From: Enterococcus hulanensis
Lineage (GTDB): Bacteria; Bacillota; Bacilli; Lactobacillales; Enterococcaceae
Reading direction: 5' to 3'
DNA length: 64,000 nt
Assembly (NCBI RefSeq): GCF_005405485.1
Contig: NZ_BJED01000012.1
Location: forward strand, 62,001 to 126,000
Positions 34,043 to 42,524 of this stretch are shown in pieces; within the stretch, counting starts at the first letter, position 1, and each line of letters starts with the position of its first letter. Both the position numbers and the translations under genes were made by a program. The notes beneath the pieces were generated by a model. That model did no database searches. It worked only from the letters and a program-made list of their open reading frames with translations, and was not told where the DNA came from.

Positions 34043-36835
34043 TTAATCGACAGATTTCAATGCCTCCAACATATCAACATTTCGTAAGCGTCGATTTACC
34101 ACGAACCCTAGGACCAATGTGACTAGAGAAATAATGGCCGCCGGTATAACAAAACTAGTGACGGATAAAGCTGGATTGAACATCACATCGTCGGGAGGAA
34201 CCACGGTAATGATGTACCGGTGCAGCAGCTCGCCAACGCCGAAACCAGTCAAGATTCCCATTAAGGTCAGTAAAATGGTCTCGCGATAAATATACAGCGT
34301 GACTTCTTTATCATAAAAGCCAAGAACTTTAATCGTCGACAGCTCTCTGATTCGTTCGGAAACATTGATGTTCGTTAAATTGTAAAGAATTACTATTCCT
34401 AAGAGTGCTGCGATGATAATCAATACCGTCATGATTTTATCCAATGAATGGACGATCGTATCGACTTGGTTCGTCAGCGTCGTATTCTGAACCACACCCT
34501 TGACTCCGCTTAGGTTAGTAAATTTAGCCGCTTGTTTTTCTGTGTTGCTTACCGTACTGGTTTTTAACCGAACTAAGTAAGCATTATCTTTTGGCTGTTG
34601 GTCAAACGTCTTTTGATAGCCTTCTTGACTCATAAACGCGAAGTGGCCCATGTACATTTCGGTGATCCCGCTGACTTTCATCTCACGCTTTTGATCATTT
34701 TCGTCCTTTAAGACAATGGAATCGCCTTTTTCAACATTTAGCAATTTGCTTAATCGCTCTGAAATGACTACGCCATTATCCGGCAATGCAATTTTCTTAC
34801 CGGTTTGACGATTTTCAAGCTGGATATAGTCGGAAAACTGCTCTTCATTACTTGGAACGATTAGTTTGATAGACTGTTTGTCTTGATTCGCTCCAGCTAC
34901 TTTACTCATTTCCTCATAACAAACAGCTTCCTTTTTATCAATCGACGAGCTGTTCAATAAATCGTCAATTTCTTGCTGCTGATCATCGGTCACATAATTG
35001 TTTTCTGCCACGATCATATCATAGCGAATCAAGTCCCCAAATTGCCGGTCATTGATCCCACTGATCGAATGCTGCACACTGAAGCCTGCAAAAAGCAAAG
35101 CAACCGCACCGGCGACACCAAAAATAGTCATCAGCATTCGTTTTTTATAGCGGAAAATATTGCGCGCCGTTACTTTATGAGTGAAGCTCAGGCGTTTCCA
35201 GATAAAAGTGATTCTTTCCAATAAAATCTTTGAACCAGCCGTTGGCGCTTTCGGCAGTAATAATTGTGCCGGTTTCTCTCTTAATTCTTTTACGGCAACT
35301 AGCCACGCAGGTAAAACCGCACTGAACAGCGCTAATAATAAGGCGACCAGTGTCACCTGCCAATGGAAGTGCATTCCGATTTTAGGAACAGTAAAGCCGG
35401 AATGATAGGCGTTATAAACGATCAGCGGCAATAATGTGTGGCCTAAAATCACTCCTAGAACCGTTCCGGAAAGACTTGAAACCAAGCCATAAAACGTAAA
35501 TTTTTTCATGACATCTCGATTGTCATATCCTAAGGCCTTTAATGTTCCCGTATTCGTCCGCTCTTCCTCGACGAAGCGTGACATTGTAGTGAACGTCACC
35601 AAGGCTGCAACAAAATAAAGAAAAATCGGGAAAACATTGGCTAACGCATCAACGATAGTAGAAAGCGAACTATAAATCTTATACCCTTCACCGCCGGGAA
35701 TTTCGCGCCGACTGTTTAAGGAATATTCTGGCTCCTCTAAATGCTCAAGTGTCTCTTGGGCTTCAGTCAATCGCTGTTCATTTTGATTGATTTCGGCTTC
35801 TGCTTCTCCTTTTTTCTTTTGGAAGGCTTGATTTTTTTCCTCATATTCCTGTTCCTTCAGTGCCAGCTCGGCTTGAGCGCTGGACAATTGTTGGCTGGCC
35901 TCGGCTGGTAATGGAATATTCTGTTCATTTGCTTGCTGCATTTTTGCCTGAAGTGCATCTTTATTGCTGTCTAATTGCTGCTTGGCTTCATCCAGCTGCA
36001 GCTGAGCAGCAGTGATTTCCTGTTTCGCATTATCAATGCGTTGCTGCCCGTCAGTGATTCGCGTTTGATATTCTTCTTTAATAGAAGATAAGCGCTGGGC
36101 AGGCTGACCTTTTAAAAGCTCCGTCAGATCATCTTTATGTTCCTGTATTTTATCGGTATACGCTGTCGAATAGGGATCTAAGTTTTTAGTATCATCAAAT
36201 GTCAAGCGCGCCAGCATATAATAATCCACATCAAAAACATTTTTAGAAACAACGGCATAGCCCTTTAATGCTCCAGTTCCAGCAGTCGACTGGCCTAAAT
36301 TGACATTCGATAAGATCTCACCTGAATAAACAAAGCCGACGACCTTAAAGTTATGGCGTTTTAAGGTTGAACTGCTGGTCTGATCCTGCTTTTCGGTAAA
36401 ATCGATCTGGTCACCGATTTTGTACTCGTTGGCATACATTTGACTAAGGGCTATTTCATTGCTTTTTTCAGGCAGCCGCCCTTTCGTGAGCTGATACTCC
36501 GAAACATTGTCAGACGCTGAGAATAGTCGCACACTATCGTCCGTGTCCTTAATCACAACATCCTTTAAATAGCCATACTCAACTTTTTCTAAACCCTTAG
36601 CCTGATCGATCAGCGCTTCATCACTTTTATCGATCCCCAGCCCGCCTATGACGGTAACATCAGCAACATTCAGCTTTGCAGAATAATCCTCGCCGGTCGC
36701 CCGCATATCCGGTCCCGTTACTTTTAACCCTACCAATGCAAATGAACCTAGCATCATCAGCCCCATAATGGATACGAAACGTCCTTTGGATTTAGCAATT
36801 GATTTAAAAATATCTTTCCATAATTTTTTCTTCAT
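34043..36835 (-). CDS. large ABC transporter permease (FtsX type) with coiled-coil extracellular domain
   Basis: 930 residues from ATG 36835 (AAGGA). An N-terminal helix (about 15-38) and an external domain lead into a long glutamine- and glutamate-rich coiled coil (roughly residues 260-370, e.g. QQRIDNAKQEITAAQLQLDEA), then three helices with the FtsX coupling motif EERTNTGTLKALGYDNRDVM, a second external domain and a C-terminal set with RELSTIKVLGFYDKEVTLYI. Permeases of this size with a coiled coil are in the YvfU/Vex-like peptide or envelope-active class. Partner ATPase is encoded directly upstream, and a TetR regulator diverges from the pair. Confidence 0.93.
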   Translation of the reverse strand: MKKKLWKDIFKSIAKSKGRFVSIMGLMMLGSFALVGLKVTGPDMRATGEDYSAKLNVADVTVIGGLGIDKSDEALIDQAKGLEKVEYGYLKDVVIKDTDDSVRLFSASDNVSEYQLTKGRLPEKSNEIALSQMYANEYKIGDQIDFTEKQDQTSSSTLKRHNFKVVGFVYSGEILSNVNLGQSTAGTGALKGYAVVSKNVFDVDYYMLARLTFDDTKNLDPYSTAYTDKIQEHKDDLTELLKGQPAQRLSSIKEEYQTRITDGQQRIDNAKQEITAAQLQLDEAKQQLDSNKDALQAKMQQANEQNIPLPAEASQQLSSAQAELALKEQEYEEKNQAFQKKKGEAEAEINQNEQRLTEAQETLEHLEEPEYSLNSRREIPGGEGYKIYSSLSTIVDALANVFPIFLYFVAALVTFTTMSRFVEEERTNTGTLKALGYDNRDVMKKFTFYGLVSSLSGTVLGVILGHTLLPLIVYNAYHSGFTVPKIGMHFHWQVTLVALLLALFSAVLPAWLVAVKELREKPAQLLLPKAPTAGSKILLERITFIWKRLSFTHKVTARNIFRYKKRMLMTIFGVAGAVALLFAGFSVQHSISGINDRQFGDLIRYDMIVAENNYVTDDQQQEIDDLLNSSSIDKKEAVCYEEMSKVAGANQDKQSIKLIVPSNEEQFSDYIQLENRQTGKKIALPDNGVVISERLSKLLNVEKGDSIVLKDENDQKREMKVSGITEMYMGHFAFMSQEGYQKTFDQQPKDNAYLVRLKTSTVSNTEKQAAKFTNLSGVKGVVQNTTLTNQVDTIVHSLDKIMTVLIIIAALLGIVILYNLTNINVSERIRELSTIKVLGFYDKEVTLYIYRETILLTLMGILTGFGVGELLHRYIITVVPPDDVMFNPALSVTSFVIPAAIISLVTLVLGFVVNRRLRNVDMLEALKSVD

Positions 36836-36846
36836 TTTTCCTTCAC

Positions 36847-37548
36847 CTACCACTCAATATCAGCAATTTTTTGCGGGTTATGATTAACCTCGACTGCTTT
36901 GACCTTAGCATCACGCATCCGTATGACTCGATCGGCGATTGGAGCGATCGCGGCATTGTGGGTAACGATGATGACGGTGGCCCCTTGGATACGACTCATG
37001 TCTTGTAAGATTTGTAAAACTTGTTTTCCTGTTTGATAATCCAATGCACCAGTCGGTTCATCACAAAGTAGGATCTTAGGATTTTTGGCGACTGCCCGCG
37101 CGATGGCGACCCGCTGCTGTTCACCACCAGATAGCTGCGCCGGGAAATTATTTATTCGCTCTGCCAAGCCGACCTCCTGCAATACTGTCACTGGATCAGA
37201 GGCGTTTTTTACAATTTCCGAAGCCAGCTCGACATTTTCTTTTGAAGTCAAATTGGGAACTAAATTGTAAAATTGAAAGACAAAACCAACTTCTTCTCTG
37301 CGATACTTTGTCAATTGCTTCGAATTGTAATTTGAAATATCATTCCCATCGATAATTATTTTTCCAGAATCATTTGAATCCATTCCTCCTAAGATATTTA
37401 AGATGGTCGACTTCCCGGCACCCGAAGCGCCCAGAATAATGGATAACTCACCCTTTTCAATTTCAAAAGAGATATTTTCGTTCGCGACAATTTCACTATC
37501 TCCCATCTGATAACGTTTATAGCTGTTTACTACTTCAATGTAACTCAT
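36847..37548 (-). CDS. ABC transporter ATP-binding protein
   Basis: 233 residues. Walker [10 protein letters not shown] near 41, Q-loop [11 protein letters not shown], signature [15 protein letters not shown], Walker [13 protein letters not shown] and the switch histidine VTHN. MacB-like ATPase that powers the FtsX permease encoded next, with 11 bases between stop and start. ATG follows AAGGAGGT. A TetR gene starts about 180 bp away in the opposite direction. Confidence 0.95.
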   Translation of the reverse strand: MSYIEVVNSYKRYQMGDSEIVANENISFEIEKGELSIILGASGAGKSTILNILGGMDSNDSGKIIIDGNDISNYNSKQLTKYRREEVGFVFQFYNLVPNLTSKENVELASEIVKNASDPVTVLQEVGLAERINNFPAQLSGGEQQRVAIARAVAKNPKILLCDEPTGALDYQTGKQVLQILQDMSRIQGATVIIVTHNAAIAPIADRVIRMRDAKVKAVEVNHNPQKIADIEW

Positions 37549-37729
37549 ATTTGTACCTCCTTAAATTAACAACGTGTTGATTTATTTATAGTAAGAGTAT
37601 AGAATCAAGGTGACAGGAAGACAATAATCAGTTTTTGAAAAGTGTTGATTTAAGGTTTTGGCAAGCGTTATAGCTGGGGATGAGCTTTCTTAAGAAATGC
37701 AGGCCTTTAACAAAAAAATAAGGAGGAAG

Positions 37730-38326
37730 ATGGAATTGGCAAAAGAAAGAAGTACGCAAACAAAAGCAAAACTTAAAAATTCTTTCATCAAATTAGTGAA
37801 AGATAAAGGCTTAGACAATGTGACCGTCAGTGATTTGGCGCGCGATTCGAAGATTAATCGCGGAACTTTTTACCTTCATTATTTGGACAAGTATGATCTA
37901 ATGGAAAAATTAGAGGAGCAGGCCATTAACGATCTAAAGCAGATTTTGCTATTTGATAAAAATACCGAGAATTTGAATGATCCGATCGAGCTGATTCCCT
38001 ACGATGCGATCCTAAAGGCTTTGATCTATGTAAAAAATGATTTTGACTTTATCAAAACTTTGGCCAGCGACGGGGGCGATCCTAACTTCATCCTGATGAT
38101 TAAAGAAATTCTCAGCCAGATGATCGATTCAAAAATCCAGCAATCCGAAAAGCTGACCTTCTCGCAAAAAATGCTGCCGGAAGACTACGCGAGAGAAATC
38201 TTATTATCGAGTATGGTCGCGATCTTGGTTTTATGGATCAAAAAGGATGCCGCTGAGACGCCAGAAGAAATAGCGGTGATGATCACCAAAGCCAAACAAA
38301 TCTCCCCTTATGAACTATTGCTTTAA
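37730..38326 (+). CDS. TetR-family transcriptional regulator
   Basis: 198 residues if started at ATG 37730; AAGGAGG lies immediately upstream, and a TTG six bases later is also possible. The N-terminal helix-turn-helix is KLKNSFIKLVKDKGLDNVTVSDLARDSKINRGTFYLHY, the C-terminal region the ligand-binding dimer domain. Divergent from the ABC transporter genes, which it most likely represses, as for efflux systems of this layout. Confidence 0.92.
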   Translation: MELAKERSTQTKAKLKNSFIKLVKDKGLDNVTVSDLARDSKINRGTFYLHYLDKYDLMEKLEEQAINDLKQILLFDKNTENLNDPIELIPYDAILKALIYVKNDFDFIKTLASDGGDPNFILMIKEILSQMIDSKIQQSEKLTFSQKMLPEDYAREILLSSMVAILVLWIKKDAAETPEEIAVMITKAKQISPYELLL

Positions 38327-38335
38327 AGCAGCTAA

Positions 38336-38368
38336 AAAGCGTTCAGGAATTGACCTGAACGCTTTCTT
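38336..38368. terminator. bidirectional Rho-independent terminator
   Basis: AAAAGCGTTCAGG pairs with CCTGAACGCTTTCTTTT around AATTGA; between the TetR gene and the converging RsgA gene. Confidence 0.9.
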
Positions 38369-39709
38369 TTACCCTATTTTAAACGGCGGATGCTTCAAGG
38401 CTTTTTCTGCCAAACCGATCAAGAGCTGCTGATTGTCATCGGCGGCCACGCGATTGTTTTTTAAGGTGCCGCAAGCGCGGCAGCGATGAATGATTGCCCA
38501 TTCGCCATCGGCCTTTGCCCAAATACTGATCGGCTCCATTCGTCCTTTACACAGCGACGCGCGATCTCCTGGTCGATTGTCCACATGCAGACTAACCAAG
38601 CAATGAGGACAATGATTACGATGCTGGCTTCCTGCACTTTCAGGATTAGCCGGCATCCCGCATTCCTGACAAATAAAGCTTTCGCTGCAGGCAGTATGTT
38701 GATAATTGCTTTTTAGCTGGCGCGCAAACTTGCTGATATCCTTTAGCCAAACTTCTTTTTCTCGTAAATACGCGGTTTTGTCATTCGTATATTTCGCTTC
38801 CGCGTGAAGTTTAAGATAGCTTTCCCAACGCTCTGAGGACAGCTCGCCATTTCGCAGCGCTTCTTTGACTGCGCAATCAGGTTCGCTTTGATGACGACAG
38901 TCGTTAAATTTACATTTGCCAAAATAGCTTTCAACATCCGCAAAGCTTTCTTCTAAACCTTGACGGACATCCCACATCCCGACTTCCCGCATTCCCGGCG
39001 TGTCGATCAGCTTCGCGCCATTTGCCAACTGGAATAATTGACGATGACTCGTGGTATGGCGGCCGCGGCCATCTTTTTCCCGGATCGCACTAGTCGCCAT
39101 GACCTCTTTGCCTAATAAGCGATTGATCAAGGTCGACTTGCCGACACCGGAAGAGCCAACTAAAACAGCGGTCTTTTCTGGCTGCAAGTATTGATTCAGC
39201 TCCGCTATTCCTGCACCGGTTTGTGCGCTGATGGCATGGACTTCTGTTCCTAATGCGATTTTCTGAGCCGCCACAAGCTGATCAGAATAGTCTTTCTCTG
39301 TATCTATCTTCGTCAATAAAACCAGCGGGATCGCGCCTGATTGCCAAGCAAGCGTCAAATAACGTTCCAAACGGCGCAAGTTAAAGTCATGTTCAATCGA
39401 TTGCAGGATCATCACATAATCAAAATTAGCGGCGATCATCTGCTCTGTGCCTTTAAAGGAATCCAGCCGTGACAAGCTCGACATCCGCGGCAATGTACGA
39501 TAGATGATACTTTGGTCTGTTCCCCGCCAGTCAACAGCGACGTAATCACCCGTTGTTGGATAATCGGACGGTTGATCCTGATAGTGGCTGCGTTTGATCC
39601 TTGCTAACCCTTTTTCAGTTTCTGTCGTAATTTCAAATAGGTCCTTATAAACAGCTGTGACCTGTGCGATCATTTCAGCTGGGTGGTTTTCGATAATTGG
39701 TGTATTCAT
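38369..39709 (-). CDS. rsgA: ribosome-associated GTPase RsgA fused to RNHCP domain
   Basis: 446 residues; ordinary RsgA is about 300-350. OB fold at about 15-80, then the circularly permuted GTPase: TKID (G4) at 133-136, P loop GSSGVGKS at 185-192, DTPG at 236-239, and the zinc knuckle C266, C271, H273, C279 for 30S contact. RsgA helps late maturation of the 30S subunit and releases RbfA. The extra ~110 residues are an RNHCP domain: CSESFICQECG, RNHCPHC at 364-370, C387 and C410/C413, predicted zinc ligands. A fusion of this kind is unusual for me to see but could be a lineage habit. Start ATG 39709, GGGAG some 12 bases before. Confidence 0.95.
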   Translation of the reverse strand: MNTPIIENHPAEMIAQVTAVYKDLFEITTETEKGLARIKRSHYQDQPSDYPTTGDYVAVDWRGTDQSIIYRTLPRMSSLSRLDSFKGTEQMIAANFDYVMILQSIEHDFNLRRLERYLTLAWQSGAIPLVLLTKIDTEKDYSDQLVAAQKIALGTEVHAISAQTGAGIAELNQYLQPEKTAVLVGSSGVGKSTLINRLLGKEVMATSAIREKDGRGRHTTSHRQLFQLANGAKLIDTPGMREVGMWDVRQGLEESFADVESYFGKCKFNDCRHQSEPDCAVKEALRNGELSSERWESYLKLHAEAKYTNDKTAYLREKEVWLKDISKFARQLKSNYQHTACSESFICQECGMPANPESAGSQHRNHCPHCLVSLHVDNRPGDRASLCKGRMEPISIWAKADGEWAIIHRCRACGTLKNNRVAADDNQQLLIGLAEKALKHPPFKIG

Positions 39710-40142
39710 AGATTTGTTTTTCTCCCATTGTCTTATTCTTTCTCCTTTGTCGTGAAGCCTCTATTTCCGATAGCATACATCATGTCCTTCTTTCGTTAAT
39801 TTTTTTACTATGATATCTGCCGCGAAAATAAATTTTTCACCTAAAAAGTATCAAAAAGAATCCGGTCTTCCTCGCTCCAGCTTTTTCAAACTGCAAAAAT
39901 TGAAACGACAAAAAAGACGATAGTCATACTATCGTCTTGAGAATACACTTTTCCCATTCATTCGACAGATATCACTTCCACAAGCACACCAAATAAAACG
40001 CACTTTATTCGGCTATTCAGCTTATTGATTAGATACCTGTGACACTCACAAAACATGCTCCATTCATTCATAGGTGGTTGATTTATTTTCAAGCTCAGTA
40101 TAGCAAATCATAAGATGGCAAATCAACCTAAAATTCTTTTTG
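39710..40142. other. 433-bp gap between rsgA and the AhpD-like gene
   Basis: Holds the probable rsgA leader (about 39710-39850, with TTGATA and TATTTT at 18 bp on the minus strand as a weak candidate promoter) and, on the same strand, the candidate non-coding RNA unit described at 39905-40126. No protein gene with a proper ribosome site is evident. Confidence 0.6.
39905..40126 (-). ncRNA. candidate small RNA with its own promoter and terminator
   Basis: Minus strand: TTGATT (40121-40126), 18-bp spacer, extended -10 TGCTATACT (-10 at 40097-40102), and about 180 nt further a strong terminator AAGACGATAG / CTATCGTCTTTTTT (39913-39939 on the plus strand). The predicted transcript (about 40090 to 39910) holds no gene with a Shine-Dalgarno sequence. 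A 37-codon open frame (39958-40071, starting MNEWSMFCECHRYL) fills most of it but has no ribosome site. A perfect 9-bp inverted repeat (GGTTGATTT at 40076-40084 and 40120-40128) brackets the -10. Confidence 0.45.
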
Positions 40143-40466
40143 CTAATAATTCAGCTCATCTAACAGCCGCAAAATCTTCCGAGCAGTAGGATAAAGAACC
40201 GATCCGCCGCCGATCACTGTCAGCTTTACGACCTCCATCACCTCAGCCCGCGTGATCCCGGCTTTTTGACACTCCTCTAAATGATAAAGAATGCACTCAT
40301 CACATTTCGAAATGATGGAAATAGTCAGCCCGATCATTTCCTTTTGCTGCTTATCAAGAACATCGGCTTGATAGGTTTGAGAATCTAGTTCGCCAAACTG
40401 CTTAAAAAAATCATCCTCTTGGGCCAAACGTTCATTGTAGACTTTTCTTTCACTGCTTTGTTCCAA
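40143..40466 (-). CDS. AhpD-like / carboxymuconolactone decarboxylase-family protein
   Basis: 107 residues, TTG start after AAAGGCGG. The AhpD-type redox motif CxxCxxxH is C55, C58, H62 in SKCDECILYHLEEC, with GITRAEVMEVVKLTVIGGG as the helical core. Members act as peroxidase or thiol-dependent oxidoreductases or as decarboxylases; the CxxC form points to redox defence. Independent of neighbours by direction but co-oriented with the VOC gene upstream, which ends at a terminator. Confidence 0.92.
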   Translation of the reverse strand: MEQSSERKVYNERLAQEDDFFKQFGELDSQTYQADVLDKQQKEMIGLTISIISKCDECILYHLEECQKAGITRAEVMEVVKLTVIGGGSVLYPTARKILRLLDELNY

Positions 40467-40518
40467 ACTTATTCGCCGCCTTTCGTTTTTTACTCTTTTA
40501 ATTATACAGCTTTAGGCA

Positions 40519-40542
40519 AAAAAACAGCCGAAGTTTCGGCTG
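40519..40542 (-). terminator. Rho-independent terminator after the VOC gene
   Basis: Minus-strand CAGCCGAAACTTCGGCTG followed by TTTTTTTG. Confidence 0.9.
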
Positions 40543-40553
40543 CTGAATGGGAA

Positions 40554-40934
40554 TTAATCTGTTGTAAGCTCGATCAGGTTTCCTTCGGGATCTTGGATGA
40601 CTGCTTCATAGTAGCCGTCGCCGGTGGTTCTTGGTCCGTTCAATAATGGGAATCCGTCTGCTAAGAATTTTTCAACAAAGGCATCGACATCCGCTTTTGT
40701 CCCGACTGAGATCGCCACATGCGTATAGCCTAAGCTTTCCGCCACACGATTTGAGAGATGCTGCTTAGAAGTCAGCTCCAAGCGGCTGCCAGATTCAAAG
40801 CTGACAAAATAAGATTTAAAGCCGGTCTTTTTATTATGATAAAGCTCTGTACTGGTAACATTAAAGTAGTGCTCGTAAAATTCCTTCATTTTTTCCAAGT
40901 CTTTTGTCCAAATGGCTACGTGTTCGATATGCAT
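40554..40934 (-). CDS. glyoxalase/VOC family protein
   Basis: 126 residues: MHIEHVAIWTKDLEKMKEFYEHYFN, YVSFESGSRLELTSK, TGDGYYEAVIQDPEGNLIELT. The ending DPEGNLIEL contains the metal-site glutamate of lactoylglutathione-lyase-like proteins, and the H at position 5 the second ligand. Substrate unknown. Lies downstream of the LacI-type gene without an obvious terminator between, so may be read from the LacI promoter. Confidence 0.9.
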   Translation of the reverse strand: MHIEHVAIWTKDLEKMKEFYEHYFNVTSTELYHNKKTGFKSYFVSFESGSRLELTSKQHLSNRVAESLGYTHVAISVGTKADVDAFVEKFLADGFPLLNGPRTTGDGYYEAVIQDPEGNLIELTTD

Positions 40935-40974
40935 TTTTTAGGTTCCTTTCCTATTTCCAAATTTTAGTGAGTAT

Positions 40975-41922
40975 TTATCTTTTGATAATTCTTGGTTCCT
41001 TGGCTGTGTGAATCGTTTTTTGATCCGATAAAATATAATCGATCACTGCTGCTCCGATTTCATCCGGCAAAAAATCGATCGTAGAAAAATTCAGCAGCTG
41101 GCTGTATGCCAGATTCCCTTCGCCGATGATTTGGTAATCCTTTTTATGGGTGAATCCTAGCTCCTGCAAGGCACTAATGATCCCTGCAGCCGTATCATCC
41201 GCATTGGCATAGATTATTTCAGGCAGCGGCAAATCGCTATAGGTTTCCTTCGCCCAATAATAGCCGCTGTCATAGCCCTCCACTCCCGTAAAGAAATTCT
41301 GCCCTTCAACCACTTCACCAAAATATTGCTGGTAACACTCTGCCTTGTCTCTGGCACTGGTGCTTTCAGAAAGCGGCCGCTTATTGGTGAAGCTTACTTT
41401 TGAATAGCCCTGCTGCGCCAAATCCTTAAACAGCTGCTCGTAAGCTTTTTTTCGATCAGGGTAGATCATGGGAATTTTAGGATCGGCGACCTTTTCCGTG
41501 GAAACGATCCGGCCTCTGGATTTGAGCTTGGTCCAATTTTCTAAATTACTCGCGCGGGATACTAAAACCAAGCCATCGATCATACGTTTTTCAAGTAATG
41601 AGTAATACTCGCTTTCCGTTTTTTCATCATAATAGGTAGGCAAAAGCAGCACCTGATAGCCCTTTTCCCTAGCATGAAACAATAAACTATTGACTAAACG
41701 ATCATAGCAGGAATTATTGTAGGGCAAAGTCACACCCAGCGTATAATTCTTGCCGTTGCTTAATTTCACCGCATTCCCATTGACCACATAGCCGGTCTCT
41801 TCCATGACTGCCTGTACTTTTTCTCGAATGTCTTCAGACACATACTGATGATTATTGATCACTCGTGAGACAGTAGTTTTCGAAACGCCTGCCATTTTAG
41901 CGATATCACGAATATTTACCAA
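40975..41922 (-). CDS. LacI-family transcriptional regulator
   Basis: 315 residues, TTG start with AGGAGG seven bases before. Helix-turn-helix at the N-terminus (VNIRDIAKMAGVSKTTVSRVINNHQYVSEDIREKV), then the sugar-binding domain (GVTLPYNNSCYDRLVNSLL, MIDGLVLVSR, DTAAGIISALQELGF). A perfect LacI-type operator sits inside its own promoter, so it controls itself. No sugar operon is adjacent, so its other targets are elsewhere. Confidence 0.95.
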   Translation of the reverse strand: MVNIRDIAKMAGVSKTTVSRVINNHQYVSEDIREKVQAVMEETGYVVNGNAVKLSNGKNYTLGVTLPYNNSCYDRLVNSLLFHAREKGYQVLLLPTYYDEKTESEYYSLLEKRMIDGLVLVSRASNLENWTKLKSRGRIVSTEKVADPKIPMIYPDRKKAYEQLFKDLAQQGYSKVSFTNKRPLSESTSARDKAECYQQYFGEVVEGQNFFTGVEGYDSGYYWAKETYSDLPLPEIIYANADDTAAGIISALQELGFTHKKDYQIIGEGNLAYSQLLNFSTIDFLPDEIGAAVIDYILSDQKTIHTAKEPRIIKR

Positions 41923-41968
41923 ACGCCCACCTCCTAGCTCTAGCTTACACTAATTCCTCTAATACGAA

Positions 41969-41997
41969 TATAAACTATGGGACGCGTCCCATGTCAA
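41969..41997 (-). promoter_or_regulatory. promoter of the LacI-type gene with operator in the spacer
   Basis: Minus strand TTGACA (41992-41997) and TTTATA (41969-41974) with a 17-bp spacer. The perfect 16-bp palindrome ATGGGACGCGTCCCAT occupies 41977-41992, filling the spacer and touching the -35. This is a classical LacI/GalR operator centred on CG, and places the repressor exactly where it would block RNA polymerase. Confidence 0.92.
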
Positions 41998-42008
41998 TAT
42001 TTTTTATT

Positions 42009-42043
42009 AAAAAAAGGAACAGCCGCTTCTTCGACTGCTCCTG
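42009..42043 (-). terminator. Rho-independent terminator after the DUF1694-like gene
   Basis: Minus-strand GGAGCAGTCG pairs (with G-U) with GCGGCTGTTCC around AAGAA, followed by TTTTTTT. Confidence 0.8.
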
Positions 42044-42047
42044 CATT

Positions 42048-42416
42048 CTATTCTGATGGCTCTTCCTCGAAAATAACCGCCAAGTGCTCCTTCTTCTCGA
42101 TGTCCTGCAACATCGATAAACGATACCCGTCATTTACCACGATCGTAAAATGCCGATCATGACGTTTTGACAGCAGCATCAATTTTGTTATCATGGGCAG
42201 CTTCAAGTTGCCGTTGATGATTAGCTTGCCCTTTCGCTGCAACAGCGTCCTCAGCTGATTCATTGAGGCCTCAACATTTTCATGCAATTCCTTGAAGGTT
42301 AGAAAATACAGGACCCTTTGCCGATCACTGCCCAGCAGAACCCGTTCTTCAATCAAGCGATTGTTGGCCTTTTCCTGCCGCTGATTTAGATAGCTGATCA
42401 ATTTTTTGAAAATCAT
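42048..42416 (-). CDS. YueI/DUF1694-like protein
   Basis: 122 residues from ATG 42416 (GGAGGGGAG). The stretch ERVLLGSDRQRVLYFLTF, the KLIINGNLKL strand and FTIVVNDGYRL are those of the DUF1694 family (YueI of Bacillus), cytosolic with no established role; the fold is related to ribosomal L7Ae-like proteins. The length is a little shorter than the usual 140-150 residues. Single-gene unit with its own terminator. Confidence 0.72.
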   Translation of the reverse strand: MIFKKLISYLNQRQEKANNRLIEERVLLGSDRQRVLYFLTFKELHENVEASMNQLRTLLQRKGKLIINGNLKLPMITKLMLLSKRHDRHFTIVVNDGYRLSMLQDIEKKEHLAVIFEEEPSE

Positions 42417-42524
42417 GCTGCTCCCCTCCATTAATCAAAGCACTTTCAAACTTTGAAATCCTTGCTAAAATATGCTATAAAGCAGTTATAAACTATCCCT
42501 TAAAGGGAAGGTCAAGGAGAAAAC

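Noticed and set aside
39958-40071. 37-codon peptide as a type I toxin
   Set aside because: No Shine-Dalgarno and no clear membrane helix with charged ends; kept only as a feature of the small RNA candidate.
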